This document shows, piece after piece, positions 1 to 9,902 of a stretch of DNA of 64,000 bases. Position numbers and translations under genes: made by a program. Position 1 is the first letter of the stretch. Each line of letters starts with the position of its first letter. The notes below the pieces were generated by a model that searched no databases, was not told the origin of the DNA, and worked only from the letters and a program-made list of their open reading frames with translations. The DNA is from SR1 bacterium human oral taxon HOT-345. GTDB taxonomy: Bacteria; Patescibacteriota; Gracilibacteria; Absconditabacterales; Absconditicoccaceae. Where the stretch lies: positions 248,001 to 312,000 of the forward strand of contig MPSQ01000001.1 in assembly GCA_003260355.1 (NCBI GenBank), in the 5' to 3' direction.

Positions 1-286
1 TCTCGACTAGAGGCTGATTTTCAATGATATTTCGTGCATTGATACAGACTAAAATCTCAGAATCCTGTCTGAATTCTGAAACTATTTTTTTCTTGTTATC
101 TAGATCGAAACCTGGAATTTCTGTTGTGGTAGAATTGTTTTTGAGTAATTCCTCACCGATTTCAACGTAGAGTTTTCCTCTGGTTTTTGTTACTTTCTCT
201 TTGAGGTTTGAGATTGCGGATTCAAGATATTTTTTGTTATCAAAACTACTTCCCATAGTGTCATTGAAGAGTAAAAGTTTCTTCAT
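1..286 (-). CDS. DUF1846 family protein, N-terminal part (runs off the window)
   Basis: Ninety-five codons are visible from an ATG at 286 leftwards to the window edge. The product begins MKKLLLFNDTMGSSFD, followed by a lysine-rich helix, then KLYVEIGEELL and a PGFDLDNKKKIVSEF stretch. This is the order seen at the start of DUF1846 proteins: an FD-KY start, a K-LY-EFGGKL strand, a V-PGF turn, then a strand ending in INARNI. Family members are cytosolic and of uncertain enzymatic role. The first nine residues are an extension relative to the short N-terminus I know for the family, so the start may lie a few codons further in. No membrane segment is visible. The rest of the gene is outside the window. 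Confidence 0.7.
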   Translation of the reverse strand, partial: MKKLLLFNDTMGSSFDNKKYLESAISNLKEKVTKTRGKLYVEIGEELLKNNSTTTEIPGFDLDNKKKIVSEFRQDSEILVCINARNIIENQPLVE

Positions 287-547
287 TATTATAGTTTTTC
301 TTTGTATGTTTGTCAAAATATCTTGTATTTTCCTTTAATACATCCTTTACAAAATATGAAATTAGTCTGTTTTTTAAATTCTTTTTGAAAAAAGGAAAAA
401 GTTTCTGTTTCTTATTCTTATGAAAGTCTGAAATAGCGGTTTGTTTTGGAAATGAAATGAATCTTTCGAAAACTGTTCTCTTTGGTTTTTTCTGATTTTA
501 AACCTTTTATGCTGAGAATTGCGTTTTGAGGAGGAATTTCGTGAAAA

Positions 548-940
548 TTAAGGGCTTTTTTTGAATGTTCCGTAGATATTTAGACTAATTTTTTGGGCTG
601 AAAATCCAGCAGGAATCCCTTCCACTTTTACTACCGGAAGGTCAATGTCGTAGATTTCTCCAGATTCAGTATCAATAAGATGGGCGTGTTCTTTTGCGGT
701 GGATTCATAATAGCTTCTTCCTCCTAAAACTATTGCTTCTTTGAGCTCTCCTGAGTCTATGAGTTCATTGATGTTTCTATAGACCGTGGAGAGTGAGATA
801 TTGGGAAAATATTTTTTAAGTTCAAAAAAAATCTGTTCTGTGTGGCGATGTTGACCATCACAGACTTTGAGGATGATTTTTTTGTATTTAAAAACTTTTG
901 GCATTGTTTGTAGTTTATTGAGCAGAATGTTTGGTATCAT
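548..940 (-). CDS. Fur/PerR-like transcriptional regulator, metal-site poor
   Basis: The protein has the Fur-family winged-helix core: a first helix around KKIILKVCDGQHRHTEQIFFEL, then the recognition signature LSTVYRNINELIDSGEL, which matches the family TVYR-L--L---G pattern. The C-terminal dimerisation half is short (about 55 residues) and keeps HAHLID, where Fur proteins normally have HHHLIC. The cysteine pairs that hold structural zinc are absent. It may still sense a metal through the histidines, or have lost sensing; both are inference. The true start is uncertain: the frame is open back to a GTG at 1021, with ATGs at 940 and 904. It is divergent from ileS, with about 120 bases between the starts. 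Confidence 0.7.
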   Translation of the reverse strand: MIPNILLNKLQTMPKVFKYKKIILKVCDGQHRHTEQIFFELKKYFPNISLSTVYRNINELIDSGELKEAIVLGGRSYYESTAKEHAHLIDTESGEIYDIDLPVVKVEGIPAGFSAQKISLNIYGTFKKSP

Positions 941-1064
941 ATATTTTTGGTTACTCGAAATCAAGATGAGCTTGATATTTCTTATCAGATTTTTTAACTT
1001 TCTCTTGTAAACCCCTTTCACTTACCTATAAAAAGAGCAATTTATCTTTTTTTGAAGAGAAGCT

Positions 1065-4000
1065 ATGGCGACAAATCTAGAGCGTATGAATGAAATCCTT
1101 GATTTCTGGATGAAAGATAAGACTTTCCAGAGATCTATTGATGAAAGAGCAGAGGCAATGAGCTATAAATTCTTTGATGGTCCTCCTTTTGCGAGTGGAA
1201 GTCCACACTATGGGCATCTTTTGGCTGGAAGTATCAAGGATGTGATCCCAAGGTATAGAACCATGAGAGGGTATAAAGTAAAGAGAAAGCGAGGTTGGGA
1301 CTGTCATGGTCTCCCTGTAGAAAAAGCAGTAGAGAAGGCACTTTGAATTGATGGGAAAAAGGACATTGAAGATAAAATCTGAATTGAAGCCTTTGTAGAA
1401 AAATGCCGTGCCTATGTGAATCAAACGAACGCTGATTGGAAGCGGTTTGTGGATCATACTGGACGCTGGGCTGATATTGAGAATCCGTATTTCACGATGG
1501 ATTTGGATTTTATGGAAAGCGTGATCTGGTGTTTCTCTAGCATTTACAATCAAAATAAGGTCTATAAAGGGTTTAAGGTGCAGGGATACTGCCCAAGCTG
1601 TGCAACTCCGCTTGCCAACAACGAAATCTCTGATGGCTATGAAGACAAGCAAGATATGGCAATCACTATCAAGTTTGCTCATCAAGCTCCAAAAAGTAGT
1701 GCATACGAAGCTTCTGAAGATGGTTTTATTGATGTAGTAGCAGGAGTGATCAGAGATGGCGAGGGTCGCTATGCGATGATTCATCACATGAAGGAGAATC
1801 TCTGGTTTTTCCCTGGTGGAAAAGTTGAAAAAGGAGAATGCCGAATCGCAGCACTTAAGAGAGAACTCAAAGAAGAAATCGGAGTTGAAGCTGAAGAAAA
1901 ACACTATCTCGGAGCGATCAAAATCATTCATCTCGGGAAACCTTATAGAGTCCATTGGTTTGAGGTAACAACCAGCGATACGCCAAGCGTTCAGGAAAGC
2001 GAAAAGCACAATGCACTCGTTTGGGTAAAAGAAGAAAAGTCTGAAAATAGCCTCGGATTTGCCCTTAATATCAACGGAACAATTATTGATGATGAAAAGG
2101 AACTTACGCATGATTTCATTGATTTTCATCTTTTCAAAAAAGTTTTGGATCCTGAGGATAAAGGCTTGATTGAGGGGAAATTCAATTTCCTTGCTTGGAC
2201 GACGACGCCTTGGACTTTGCCGAGCAATATGTTTCTCGCGGTCGGAGCTGAGATTGACTATGTGACCGTTTACGATCCTGAGAGCCAAGAATACTATATT
2301 ATGGCGGAAAATCTGTTGAAAAAATACTACAAATCCCCAGACCAATACAAATTTATCTACAAGCAAAAAGGAAAAGAGCTTAAAAATCTGACCTATCAAC
2401 CGCTCTTTGACTATATTCCAAATTCCAAGATTCCAACTGAATACAAGAGTCAGTTTTTCCAAATTTTGAATGGAGATTTCGTAAGTACTGAGGATGGAAC
2501 TGGAATCGTGCATATCGCACCGACCTTTGGAGAAATAGACTTTATGGCGGTAGCGGAACTCCTCGGTGAACAGCATGCTTTGGAGTGGCTCTTTATGCCA
2601 GTTGATGAGTATGGTTGCTTTGATGAGCAAGTGCCTGACTATCAAGGGATGAAGGTCTTTGATGCCAATAAGCTCGTGATGGATGAACTCAAGGCGAGAA
2701 AAGTGACGGTGAAAGCGGAATCTATAACCCACTCCTATCCTCACTGTCGAAGATGCCATTCTCCATTGATCTACAAGGCAATGTCAAGTTGGTTTATCAA
2801 GGAGAAAGAAATGAATGCTCAGACCTACCAACAAGCCGAGCAGATCAATTTCGTGCCTGAGACCGTAAAAAACAGATTCGTGAATGGACTTCAGCAGGCT
2901 CCTGACTGGAATATCGCGAGAAATAGATACCGAGGTTCTCCTTTGCCGATTTGGCAGAATGTGGAAGATCCTGAAGATCGCTTCTCGCTTGGGACGCTAG
3001 ATGAGCTTTATCATCTCACCAAAACAGGATCAAAAAATCTGACCAAAAATCTCTTTATCCGCCACGGAAGGACAGATTTTAACGATGAGAAAAAGTTTGA
3101 TGGACTTGGGGTTTCTGTCTTGACTCCAGAAGGACAAACGCAAGCCAACGCACTTGTTGAGAAGCTTGCAAAGCTAAAAGAAGAAAAAGCTGATCTCGTT
3201 TTCGTCGTTTCTCCTCTTCCAAGAGCGTGGGAAACCCTGAAACCGAGTCTGATTTCTTTCTTTGATGAAACGCTTGTTGCTGACTGTGAAAAGAAATACT
3301 TTGAAATCGTAAAGAGCTATCAAGAAGCTTTCAATAAGGGAACTTTGCTTGAAATCGTGCAGGGAAGCGATGAGCAAAATGTTTTCCAGCTTCACGAACA
3401 GATTTTCGTGGATTGGAGGATGACGGATCACCTTTCTTTTGCAGACCAAGGGAAAGTTCAGCCTTGTGATCTTTTGAACTGGCAAGATGCAAGCAAATCG
3501 ATCGGAACTGATGGTGAAACGAACGAAACTATGTTTGTGAGAGTAAAAAATGCGGTGCAGTATTGGAATGCAAAGTTTGCGACAAAAACGCTTATCTACG
3601 CTTCTCACAACGATACGATTGCGATGGCGAGAAAAGCTTTCCGCAACTTTGATTATGCGAGCAAGAGAAAGCAGTTCTTGACTAAAAATGGAGAAATTCA
3701 GACGCATTACCGAGATAATGCGAGAAATACCGAAGTGGATCTTCATAAGCCGTATGTGGATTCTTACTGGGGAATGAGAGAAGGTAAGACCTACAAGAGA
3801 ATCCCTGAAGTAATGGATTGCTGGTTTGAATCAGGTTCTATGCCGTTTGGACAGGATCATTATTTGGGGGAAGAAAAAGCTGAACTCACCTATCCAGCCG
3901 ACTTTATCGCTGAAGGACTAGATCAAACCAGAGGTTGGTTCCGTTCTCTCCATGTCGTAGGACACGCAATCAAAGGAGAAAATGCCTTCAAAAATGTGAT

Positions 4001-5222
4001 CGTAAACGGACTAATTCTCGCAGAAGATGGAAAGAAAATGGCGAAAAGTCTGAAGAATTATCCAGATCCTAGAGGACTCATTGAAAAACGAGGAGGGGAT
4101 GCTTTCAGACTCTATACTTTGAGTGCTCCTGTTGTAAGAGCTGAACCGATGAGATTCGCTGAAAAAGGAGTAGAACAATGCTTCAAAGATTTCAATATTC
4201 CACTAGAAAATGTCTTCAAGTTCTTTGAAACCTACGCAAAGATTGATAAGCGAAAGAGTGATGGAACTGAGGTTTTCTTGATGAGGCATGCAAAAGCCGA
4301 AGGGCAGGGCATGAATGATCTACTTACTGCAGAAGGGAAAGCTGAACTTGAAAGTCAGGAAACGAGAGAAAAAATCATCAGACTTAATCCTGATATTATC
4401 GTTCATACACCATTTTTGAGAACGAAAACTACTGCCGAATATGTGCAGCAAACCCTCAAAACCCTTACAGGAAGAGAAATACCGCTTCAAGTCATCAATC
4501 CACTTGGTGATGACAACGCAAAAAAATCCTATATGAAAGCCCTCTATGATGATCTCTTGAAAGAACATCAAGGGAAAAGAATCTTGATCATAGGTCATGC
4601 CTATACTTTGAGAACGATCCGAGAAATTCTTTATGAAAACTATTTTGAAGATTATGCTTATACCGAAGTTCAAAGACAAGAAGGACTCAAGCAGCTTGAA
4701 ATCGTTAAACTTCCGACCTATCAGATTGCAAATGAGCTTGATAAGTGGATTCTCGCAGAGCTTCATCAGACTTTGAAGCTTGTAGATCACTACCTTGAGG
4801 CTTGTGAACTTGATGCTGCTCTCAAAAGCGGTATGGAATTCGTTGAGAAGCTTACCAACTGGTATCTTAGAAGAAGCAGGAGAAGATTCCGAGGAAGTGA
4901 GATGACAACTGATAAACATTCAGCATACGCTACTCTCTTTGAGGTCTTGAGGACCTATCTCCAGATGATGGCTCCATTTACGCCGTTCATCACTGAGGAA
5001 CTCTGGCAGAAACTTCAGACTTTTGTTGCTGGTAAAGAAGGAGAAAAAGCTGAATCGCTCCACCTTGCTTATTGGCCATTCGCGAGTGAAAAATACATTG
5101 ATCAGCAGCTTATGGAAGAAATTGCAACCGTGAGAAAAGCGATCAAGCTTGCCCTCTTCATCAGATCAAAGAATAAAATCGCGGTTAAGCAACCTCTGCA
5201 AAAGCTGAGCATTAAGCTGTAA
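1065..5222 (+). CDS. ileS: Isoleucyl-tRNA synthetase with inserted NUDIX and two histidine-phosphatase-like domains
   Basis: Charges tRNA-Ile with isoleucine. The synthetase core is clear: HYGH (residues 48-51, the HIGH box), [11 protein letters not shown] of the CP1 editing domain (about 378-388), a tryptophan-rich LPIW segment, [22 protein letters not shown] (KMSKS box, about 991) and a C-terminal helical anticodon domain with NELDKWIL and [11 protein letters not shown]. Two UGA glycines (residues 94 and 106) must be read through near the N-terminus. At 1385 aa it is some 350-400 residues longer than usual. Three insertions explain this: residues about 220-359 form a complete NUDIX domain (box [17 protein letters not shown]); about 660-862 a phosphoglycerate-mutase-like domain (FIR-H-G-R-T and ASHNDT); about 1065-1212 a SixA-like domain (LMRHAKAE and IIGHAYT). 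The protein stops soon after the KQPLQKL segment, so the usual C-terminal tail is absent. Confidence 0.96.
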
Positions 5223-5260
5223 ATGATAGTTAAGCTTTTTTATCCCTCAAGTGCTAAACC

Positions 5261-6337
5261 ATGAAAAGAAACTGAATCTTGTGAATTATCATCAGTCTTT
5301 CCCTCATTTGTTGAGTGAGCTCAGCTTACTTTCCTTATAAAAGTGAGTGGAATTGTAGTAAAATTGAGGATAAAGAAGCTAGAGAAATGTGCGAAAACGA
5401 AATGTCTTTTGCCAAATTTACCGAAACAACAGGGACAAGAGAAATGTCTACCACTTGCTGTAGCTATTTAGACCATGATCCTAAGTTCAACCTACGGCGA
5501 GAACAGGTAACAGCATTTGGAGGACTTGATAAACGGACAAACGAAGCTTCTGAAGAAATAAAAAATAAACCCGATCAGGATCGAGCCCTTATCTCAGGTT
5601 CTGTCCAACAACTCACAGATCTTATTCTTAAGTTAAGCACTCAGATTTACGAAGAAGCTTCAAATAAAATTCAGGCTACTAAAATGCTATCTTCGCTCTT
5701 CAAAGGTTGTAGTGAAAATAATAAGAACCTTGAAGCGAGAATCGTTTGTAAATACTTCGCCTATGATCTTATTTGAAAGGAGCCTAAAATCACTCCCATA
5801 AGCTTATCTGATATTACTACAGCTTTTCAAAAAGAAAAAAAGCTGATCCAGAGATCGGTTCAATTCAGCGACTTAAACGAGAATTACACTCCAATCAATT
5901 ATCATTATGCTACCATCCGTAAAATGTATCGTATCGGAGGTTTTGCTTTCTGACTTATGGACTCTTATGATTACTTTGATAAAGATTCAGATACTGATTT
6001 CTTTAAAATTTTAGTTTTGAAAGCTTGAGATACGCATTGGCAAGATTTTGCGGATATTAAGGTAAATGCCAATTTTACTGATGAACTAGCTTTAACCTTT
6101 GAAAGTCATAAGTTGGGTCTCACTATTCCTGTCCTTAAAAATAAGGAAAAAGAAAACGAAAGGCTGACTGCTCAATTTCAGATGCAAAGAGATTGAGTCC
6201 GAAAATTAGTAGGCTGTTTTGAGGAGAAATTTAATGGGACTCAGGCTACTACTGAGGATCTCATCTCTAGAAAGAAACTTCCTCTTAAGTCTTGCGAAGC
6301 TCTGGGAATGGAAGTTACAACTACTTTATGAAAGTAA
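5261..6337 (+). CDS. Secreted protein of unknown function
   Basis: I do not recognise this 358-aa protein. It starts with a typical signal peptide (MKRNGILGIIISLSLICGVSSA, cleavage expected after the SSA), followed by a soluble, charged body. The first 110 mature residues carry several cysteines (WNCSK, EMCENEM, TTCCSYL), and others sit at KGCSEN, VCKYF, VGCFEE and KSCEAL, so disulfides are plausible in an exported protein. There are seven UGA glycines, including ones in the signal peptide. It begins 38 bases after the ileS stop and may be cotranscribed, although its function looks unrelated. Confidence 0.8.
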
Positions 6338-6390
6338 CTCCTCTACAACAAATCATTTCTCAGTATACCTGTAAGCTTTTCTTTTAAGGA

Positions 6391-6420
6391 AGAGGGAAGA
6401 TGATCTTCTCTTTTTCTTTT
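6391..6420 (+). terminator. Probable rho-independent terminator after the secreted protein gene
   Basis: A short self-complementary stretch (AGAGGGAAG, loop ATGAT, CTTCTCT) is followed by a T-rich run broken by single Cs. It lies about 55 bases after the stop at 6337. The remaining sequence to 6659 holds no convincing gene on either strand. Confidence 0.45.
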
Positions 6421-6659
6421 TGTTCAAGGGGGAATGATTGGATCACTCGTTGCCCTTTTAGAGAAAAGTTATTTGACTTTTTTCTCGTAGAGGGGTTAAT
6501 GAAAAAGCTTTTTTCTTAGTAGAAAGATAAAGAGAAATAATTTGGTAGTTGATAATTTCTTTCAAATAAATGAAAAAGTCTAAAAATAAACTTGAATTTC
6601 ACTCTTAAAAGTATATGGTGGCGGACACATGAAAATAAAAAACCTATGTAAACAAAAAT

Positions 6660-6800
6660 TATCTATGAAGTTTGCCTTGCGATAGCAAGCTGAACTTCCG
6701 AAGTCATAGAGAGGACTTTGCTACTCATGCCCTCTAAAAGGTAGGAAGTGGGCTACCTTAATCAACAAGAAAGCGAATATCGCCACTTCGGTATTTGCAG
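6660..6800 (+). ncRNA. Candidate structured RNA, or structured 5' leader of the metalloprotease gene
   Basis: No open frame covers this stretch, but it folds well by eye. An outer stem pairs CTATGA (6663-6668) with TCATAG (6704-6709). Inside it AAGTT pairs with AACTT and CTTGC pairs with GCAAG over a GATA loop. A second hairpin pairs AAGGTAG (6738-6744) with CTACCTT (6753-6759). A third pairs GCGAATATC (from 6773) with GGTATTTGC (ending 6798) with G-U pairs. Base content is visibly more mixed than the AT-rich flanks. It ends about 28 bases before the ATG at 6828. I found no match to tmRNA, RNase P RNA, 4.5S RNA or a familiar riboswitch. It could be a cis-regulatory leader or an independent small RNA. 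Confidence 0.4.
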
Positions 6801-6827
6801 GAAACAAAAAATAAAAAATAAATTGGT

Positions 6828-7664
6828 ATGACTGCTATTAAGAATCTAATGTATGTATTGATTATCGGCGTTTTCTCTGTTTCGTGTGATAAGAATGCAG
6901 AACTTCTAAGTTCTGACCCAATAGAACATTTTGTTCTGCATCAGGAATCCTCCTTTGATATTCAAAGGAAAATTGATTATCTGTGTTCCATGTATGGTTT
7001 TAAGGAGTCTTCTGTCCAACTTCGAGATAGTCTGTTAATGGTAGAGGGAGATATAGCTTTTCATTTAAACGGTTTTTGGGAGAAATATGCTGATCGATAT
7101 GAAGATCAGGTACAGTTGAGATCCCATTATGCTCGCAGAGGGCTTGTTGCATCTCAGTATAGGACAATTCTTCTGAGTGTTCCTTCGGCAGGAGATCGAT
7201 ATGCACTACCTACAAGCTGGCTTACCGCTTTGATTTATGCTGCTGAAGCATGGAATGGTCTTAATGGCCCTATCCGGTTCACTTTTTATAGGGGAGATCC
7301 GTATACATTTACTGTAAATGTTATGTATGTCTTTGGTAGTGATCCTGAAACTTTAACTTGGGCTGATTATCCTGGAGGTGGAAAACCTGGGAGTTATGTT
7401 TCTATTAATTCTAATGGTTTTGATGGATCTACAAGACCTCTCAATAGTAGAACTGCTGTTTTGATTCATGAATTGGGACACGTGATTGGTTTTTCGCATA
7501 CAGATGAGGTTCCGGCCAATGGTTATTCTTATCTTTTAGATACTGGAGATAATAATCTTGAGGATCCAACTTCTGTCATGTGGCATCATGCACTGTCAAA
7601 TTCGCAACCGCCTTATTTTTCTGCTTACGATATAGAAGCTTACAGATATTTGTATGGCTTTTAG
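6828..7664 (+). CDS. HEIGH-type (M57-like) zinc metalloprotease lipoprotein
   Basis: The N-terminus MTAIKNLMYVLIIGVFSVSC is a lipoprotein signal with its cysteine at about residue 20, so the protein is membrane-anchored outside the cell. The catalytic signature HELGHVIGFSHTDE (about residues 218-231) is an HExxHxxGFxH zinc site with the extra small residues typical of the dual-action HEIGH metallopeptidases (M57-like), and a later SVMWHH gives the expected Met-turn. The middle has the family's short beta strands with YVSINSNGFDG. This family is best known to me from Bacteroidota. The gene has no UGA codon among more than 20 glycines, unlike its neighbours, which fits relatively recent transfer but is not proof. 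A structured RNA candidate lies just upstream. Confidence 0.85.
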   Translation: MTAIKNLMYVLIIGVFSVSCDKNAELLSSDPIEHFVLHQESSFDIQRKIDYLCSMYGFKESSVQLRDSLLMVEGDIAFHLNGFWEKYADRYEDQVQLRSHYARRGLVASQYRTILLSVPSAGDRYALPTSWLTALIYAAEAWNGLNGPIRFTFYRGDPYTFTVNVMYVFGSDPETLTWADYPGGGKPGSYVSINSNGFDGSTRPLNSRTAVLIHELGHVIGFSHTDEVPANGYSYLLDTGDNNLEDPTSVMWHHALSNSQPPYFSAYDIEAYRYLYGF

Positions 7665-7747
7665 TCGGTAAGCTGTTTGGTAACTCTTGAATTTTTTGAA
7701 AGCTTTCATATATTTATGAAGGCTTTCTTTTTTATTTTGATTTTTGT

Positions 7748-8581
7748 ATGATGAATAAAAAAAAATTTCTATGACTTATTTTTGGGCTTTTGCTTCTTTT
7801 TTCAGATTGTAATGCTCTTTCATTGGCTAGTAATGATATTAAAGAGTATTTAGAAGATCAAATTTTGTCTCATCACTCTATTAATATTCCAGTTTGCAAT
7901 GATGCTCAAAATGTTCACAGGTTGTTTTCTACCTTGAAGCAGGGTGATTTCTTTGATGTTGAAAATTATGGAAATAAAAAATATTTTAATATTCTTTTGG
8001 ATTTTGTGCTTAACAATCATCCAACAAATTTATTAATGAGATCTTTATTTCCGTATCTTGATTCCAAATATATAGAGAATGGGGAATGACTTTCTCTCTT
8101 CTGTAATGAGGGAGATGGCTTCTTTCACGCAGGATGATTTCAGGTAAGATGAACGATTTATCTCAAAAAAGAAAATATTGATATTATTTATAGTGGTCAT
8201 TCGACATCAACATCTAGACCAACAGAAAAAACTGAAATCTATTTTCAAATTAAAGATGCTCTTGATCCTTTGGTTAAAAAATTGTCCTATAATAAGGATG
8301 GAGTATTGTTTCTTGGATGTTCTACTAATTATCAATCTCAATACATTACTCCGCACTTCGCAAGAATTAGAAGAAGGTTAGGAGATAAAAACTATAGTTA
8401 TTATGTTGATGACCGTTTTTATGTTAAAACTCCTTATTTAGAGCTTACACAATATGATGGGAAAGATATTACCCTTAGATTCTATGTGGATCCATTTTCT
8501 TTTCAATCAAATTCTAACTTAGAATGCGAGAATTCACGAATGTTAAAATATGAGATTGTATCGGAAAATGAGAAAGCATAA
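7748..8581 (+). CDS. Lipoprotein of unknown function
   Basis: A 277-aa protein assembled across three UGA glycines. The N-terminus is MMNKKKFLG followed by a hydrophobic stretch and LFSDC, a plausible lipobox, so it is probably exported and lipid-anchored. The mature part is soluble, with a well-formed middle (ENIDIIYSGHSTSTSRPTEK) and a beta-rich C-terminus with DGKDITLRFYVDPFSF. I do not recognise the family. It follows the metalloprotease by 83 bases on the same strand, so cotranscription and a joint role at the cell surface are possible but not shown. The start could be either of two adjacent ATGs (7748 or 7751). Confidence 0.75.
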
Positions 8582-8764
8582 ATTTTTACTCTTTCTCTTT
8601 ATAGTTTTTTTCTCCTTTTCTTGTTTTTTTCCCTCCAATAGAAGTATATCGTTTTTTGATATCGTATAATATCCGGGGTGCTGGGAATGGAGTAGCTATA
8701 ATTTTTAGGTCGATGATTGCTAGTTTATTGGTAAAAAATAAATCTACAACTTCCTCTTGAAAAG

Positions 8765-9094
8765 TTGGCAGATATTCCTAGACTTCTAGTGGCTTTATTT
8801 TCTGACCAACTATTCACTAAGGAAACTGCGACTGTAGATTCTACCGTTTCTGATCCTGATGTTCTCGCAGTGTTTAGTGATCTTACGAAAGTATTAGCAA
8901 AACATTTAGTAGAAGGAAGGATTTTAAAGTTTGGAGATTTTGGAAACTTTCAGCTAACACTCAAAAGCGAATGAGTAGAAAGTGCAGAGAAATTCATAGC
9001 TAGCCATATTATAGGGAATAAGATTCAGTTCTGTCCTTGAACATATCTTAGAGATATGCTTGCTATGCTAAAGTATGAAAAGTATACAAAATAA
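8765..9094 (+). CDS. HU-like DNA-binding protein of the Bacteroidota type, N-terminus unusual
   Basis: The C-terminal 80 residues match the HU/IHF-related family common in Bacteroidota: SDPDVLAVFSDLTKVLAKHL, then EGRILKFGDFGNFQL, then KSEGVESAEKF with the conserved glycine encoded by UGA, then NKIQFCPGTYLRDML. These correspond to the helix, the L-DLGSF--S strand and the I--F-PG-xL end of that family. It would bind DNA without strong sequence specificity. No ATG exists in this frame; a TTG at 8765 is taken as the start, and the frame is open back to about 8735. An ATG at 8713 in another frame gives a 22-residue peptide ending in UAG at the same place, so an N-terminal frameshift is possible. 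Confidence 0.65.
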
Positions 9095-9188
9095 AGACTT
9101 TTTTCTTCTCTTTTTTCATATCTCTCGATACTGCTAGGAGGAGTTTCTTTACTTGCTTTTTTTGATTTATTCTTCTTAATTGATATTT

Positions 9189-9902
9189 ATGCTTCAAATC
9201 AAAAATCTTTCCGTGAAGGTCGGAGAAAAACAAATTCTAAATCAGATTTCTTTTGACTTTGAAACTGGGAAAAACTACTGTATCCTTGGGAAAAATGGCT
9301 CTGGGAAGTCCTCACTTGCGATGACCCTTGCTGGAAATCCCAAATATGAAATCAGCGAAGGCGAACTCCTTCTTGATGGACAGAATCTCACAGAAATGAC
9401 TCCTGACGAGAGGAATAAAGCTGGAATTTTCCTGACTTTTCAAAATATCCCTGAGATCCCTGGGGTGAAATTGTTTGAGTTTCTCAAGACGATTTATGAT
9501 GCGAGAGCTGAGAAACCAAGCACTTTTTTGGAGTTCAAAAAGATTATTGAGCCGCTGATGGCGGAGCTAGAGATTGAAAAAGCTTTTCTTTGGAGGGACT
9601 TGAATGTAGGGTTTAGTGGTGGAGAAAAAAGGAAAATTGAAGTCCTTCAGATTAAGCTTCTCAAGCCGAAATATATCATTCTTGATGAGATAGATAGCGG
9701 ACTTGATGTGAATGCCGTGAGGCAGGTTGCTGAGCTTTTGAAAGCGGTAAATACGGAGGAAAATTCCTTTATTGTGATTACGCATCTTTTTGAAATGCTC
9801 CAAGAGCTTCCACTAGAAAAAATTCTGATCCTTGAGCAAGGAAAGATTAAAGCGATAGGGGGAAGAGAACTTATGGAACAGGTAAAGAAGGAAGGGTTTT
9901 AA
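9189..9902 (+). CDS. sufC: SufC-type Fe-S assembly ATPase
   Basis: An ABC-family ATPase of 237 aa with Walker A GKNGSGKSS (about residue 35), a Q-loop region LTFQNIPEIPGVKLFEFL that is characteristic of SufC, a signature FSGGEKRKIE and Walker B YIILDEIDSGLD followed by ITH. SufC powers the SufBCD scaffold that builds Fe-S clusters in the cytosol. ATG 9189 is preferred over an upstream TTG because it begins the conserved MLQIKNLSVKV strand. No sufB or sufD is adjacent, which is unusual. No UGA codon is used. Its stop overlaps the stop of the converging gene by three bases. Confidence 0.93.
   Translation: MLQIKNLSVKVGEKQILNQISFDFETGKNYCILGKNGSGKSSLAMTLAGNPKYEISEGELLLDGQNLTEMTPDERNKAGIFLTFQNIPEIPGVKLFEFLKTIYDARAEKPSTFLEFKKIIEPLMAELEIEKAFLWRDLNVGFSGGEKRKIEVLQIKLLKPKYIILDEIDSGLDVNAVRQVAELLKAVNTEENSFIVITHLFEMLQELPLEKILILEQGKIKAIGGRELMEQVKKEGF

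Noticed and set aside
420..550. A 43-codon frame on the plus strand under code 25
   Set aside because: Short, overlaps the 3' end of the Fur-like gene and shows no protein-like composition.
1077..2759. A 560-codon open frame on the strand opposite ileS
   Set aside because: It lies entirely inside ileS, shows no domain and follows from the codon use of the real gene.
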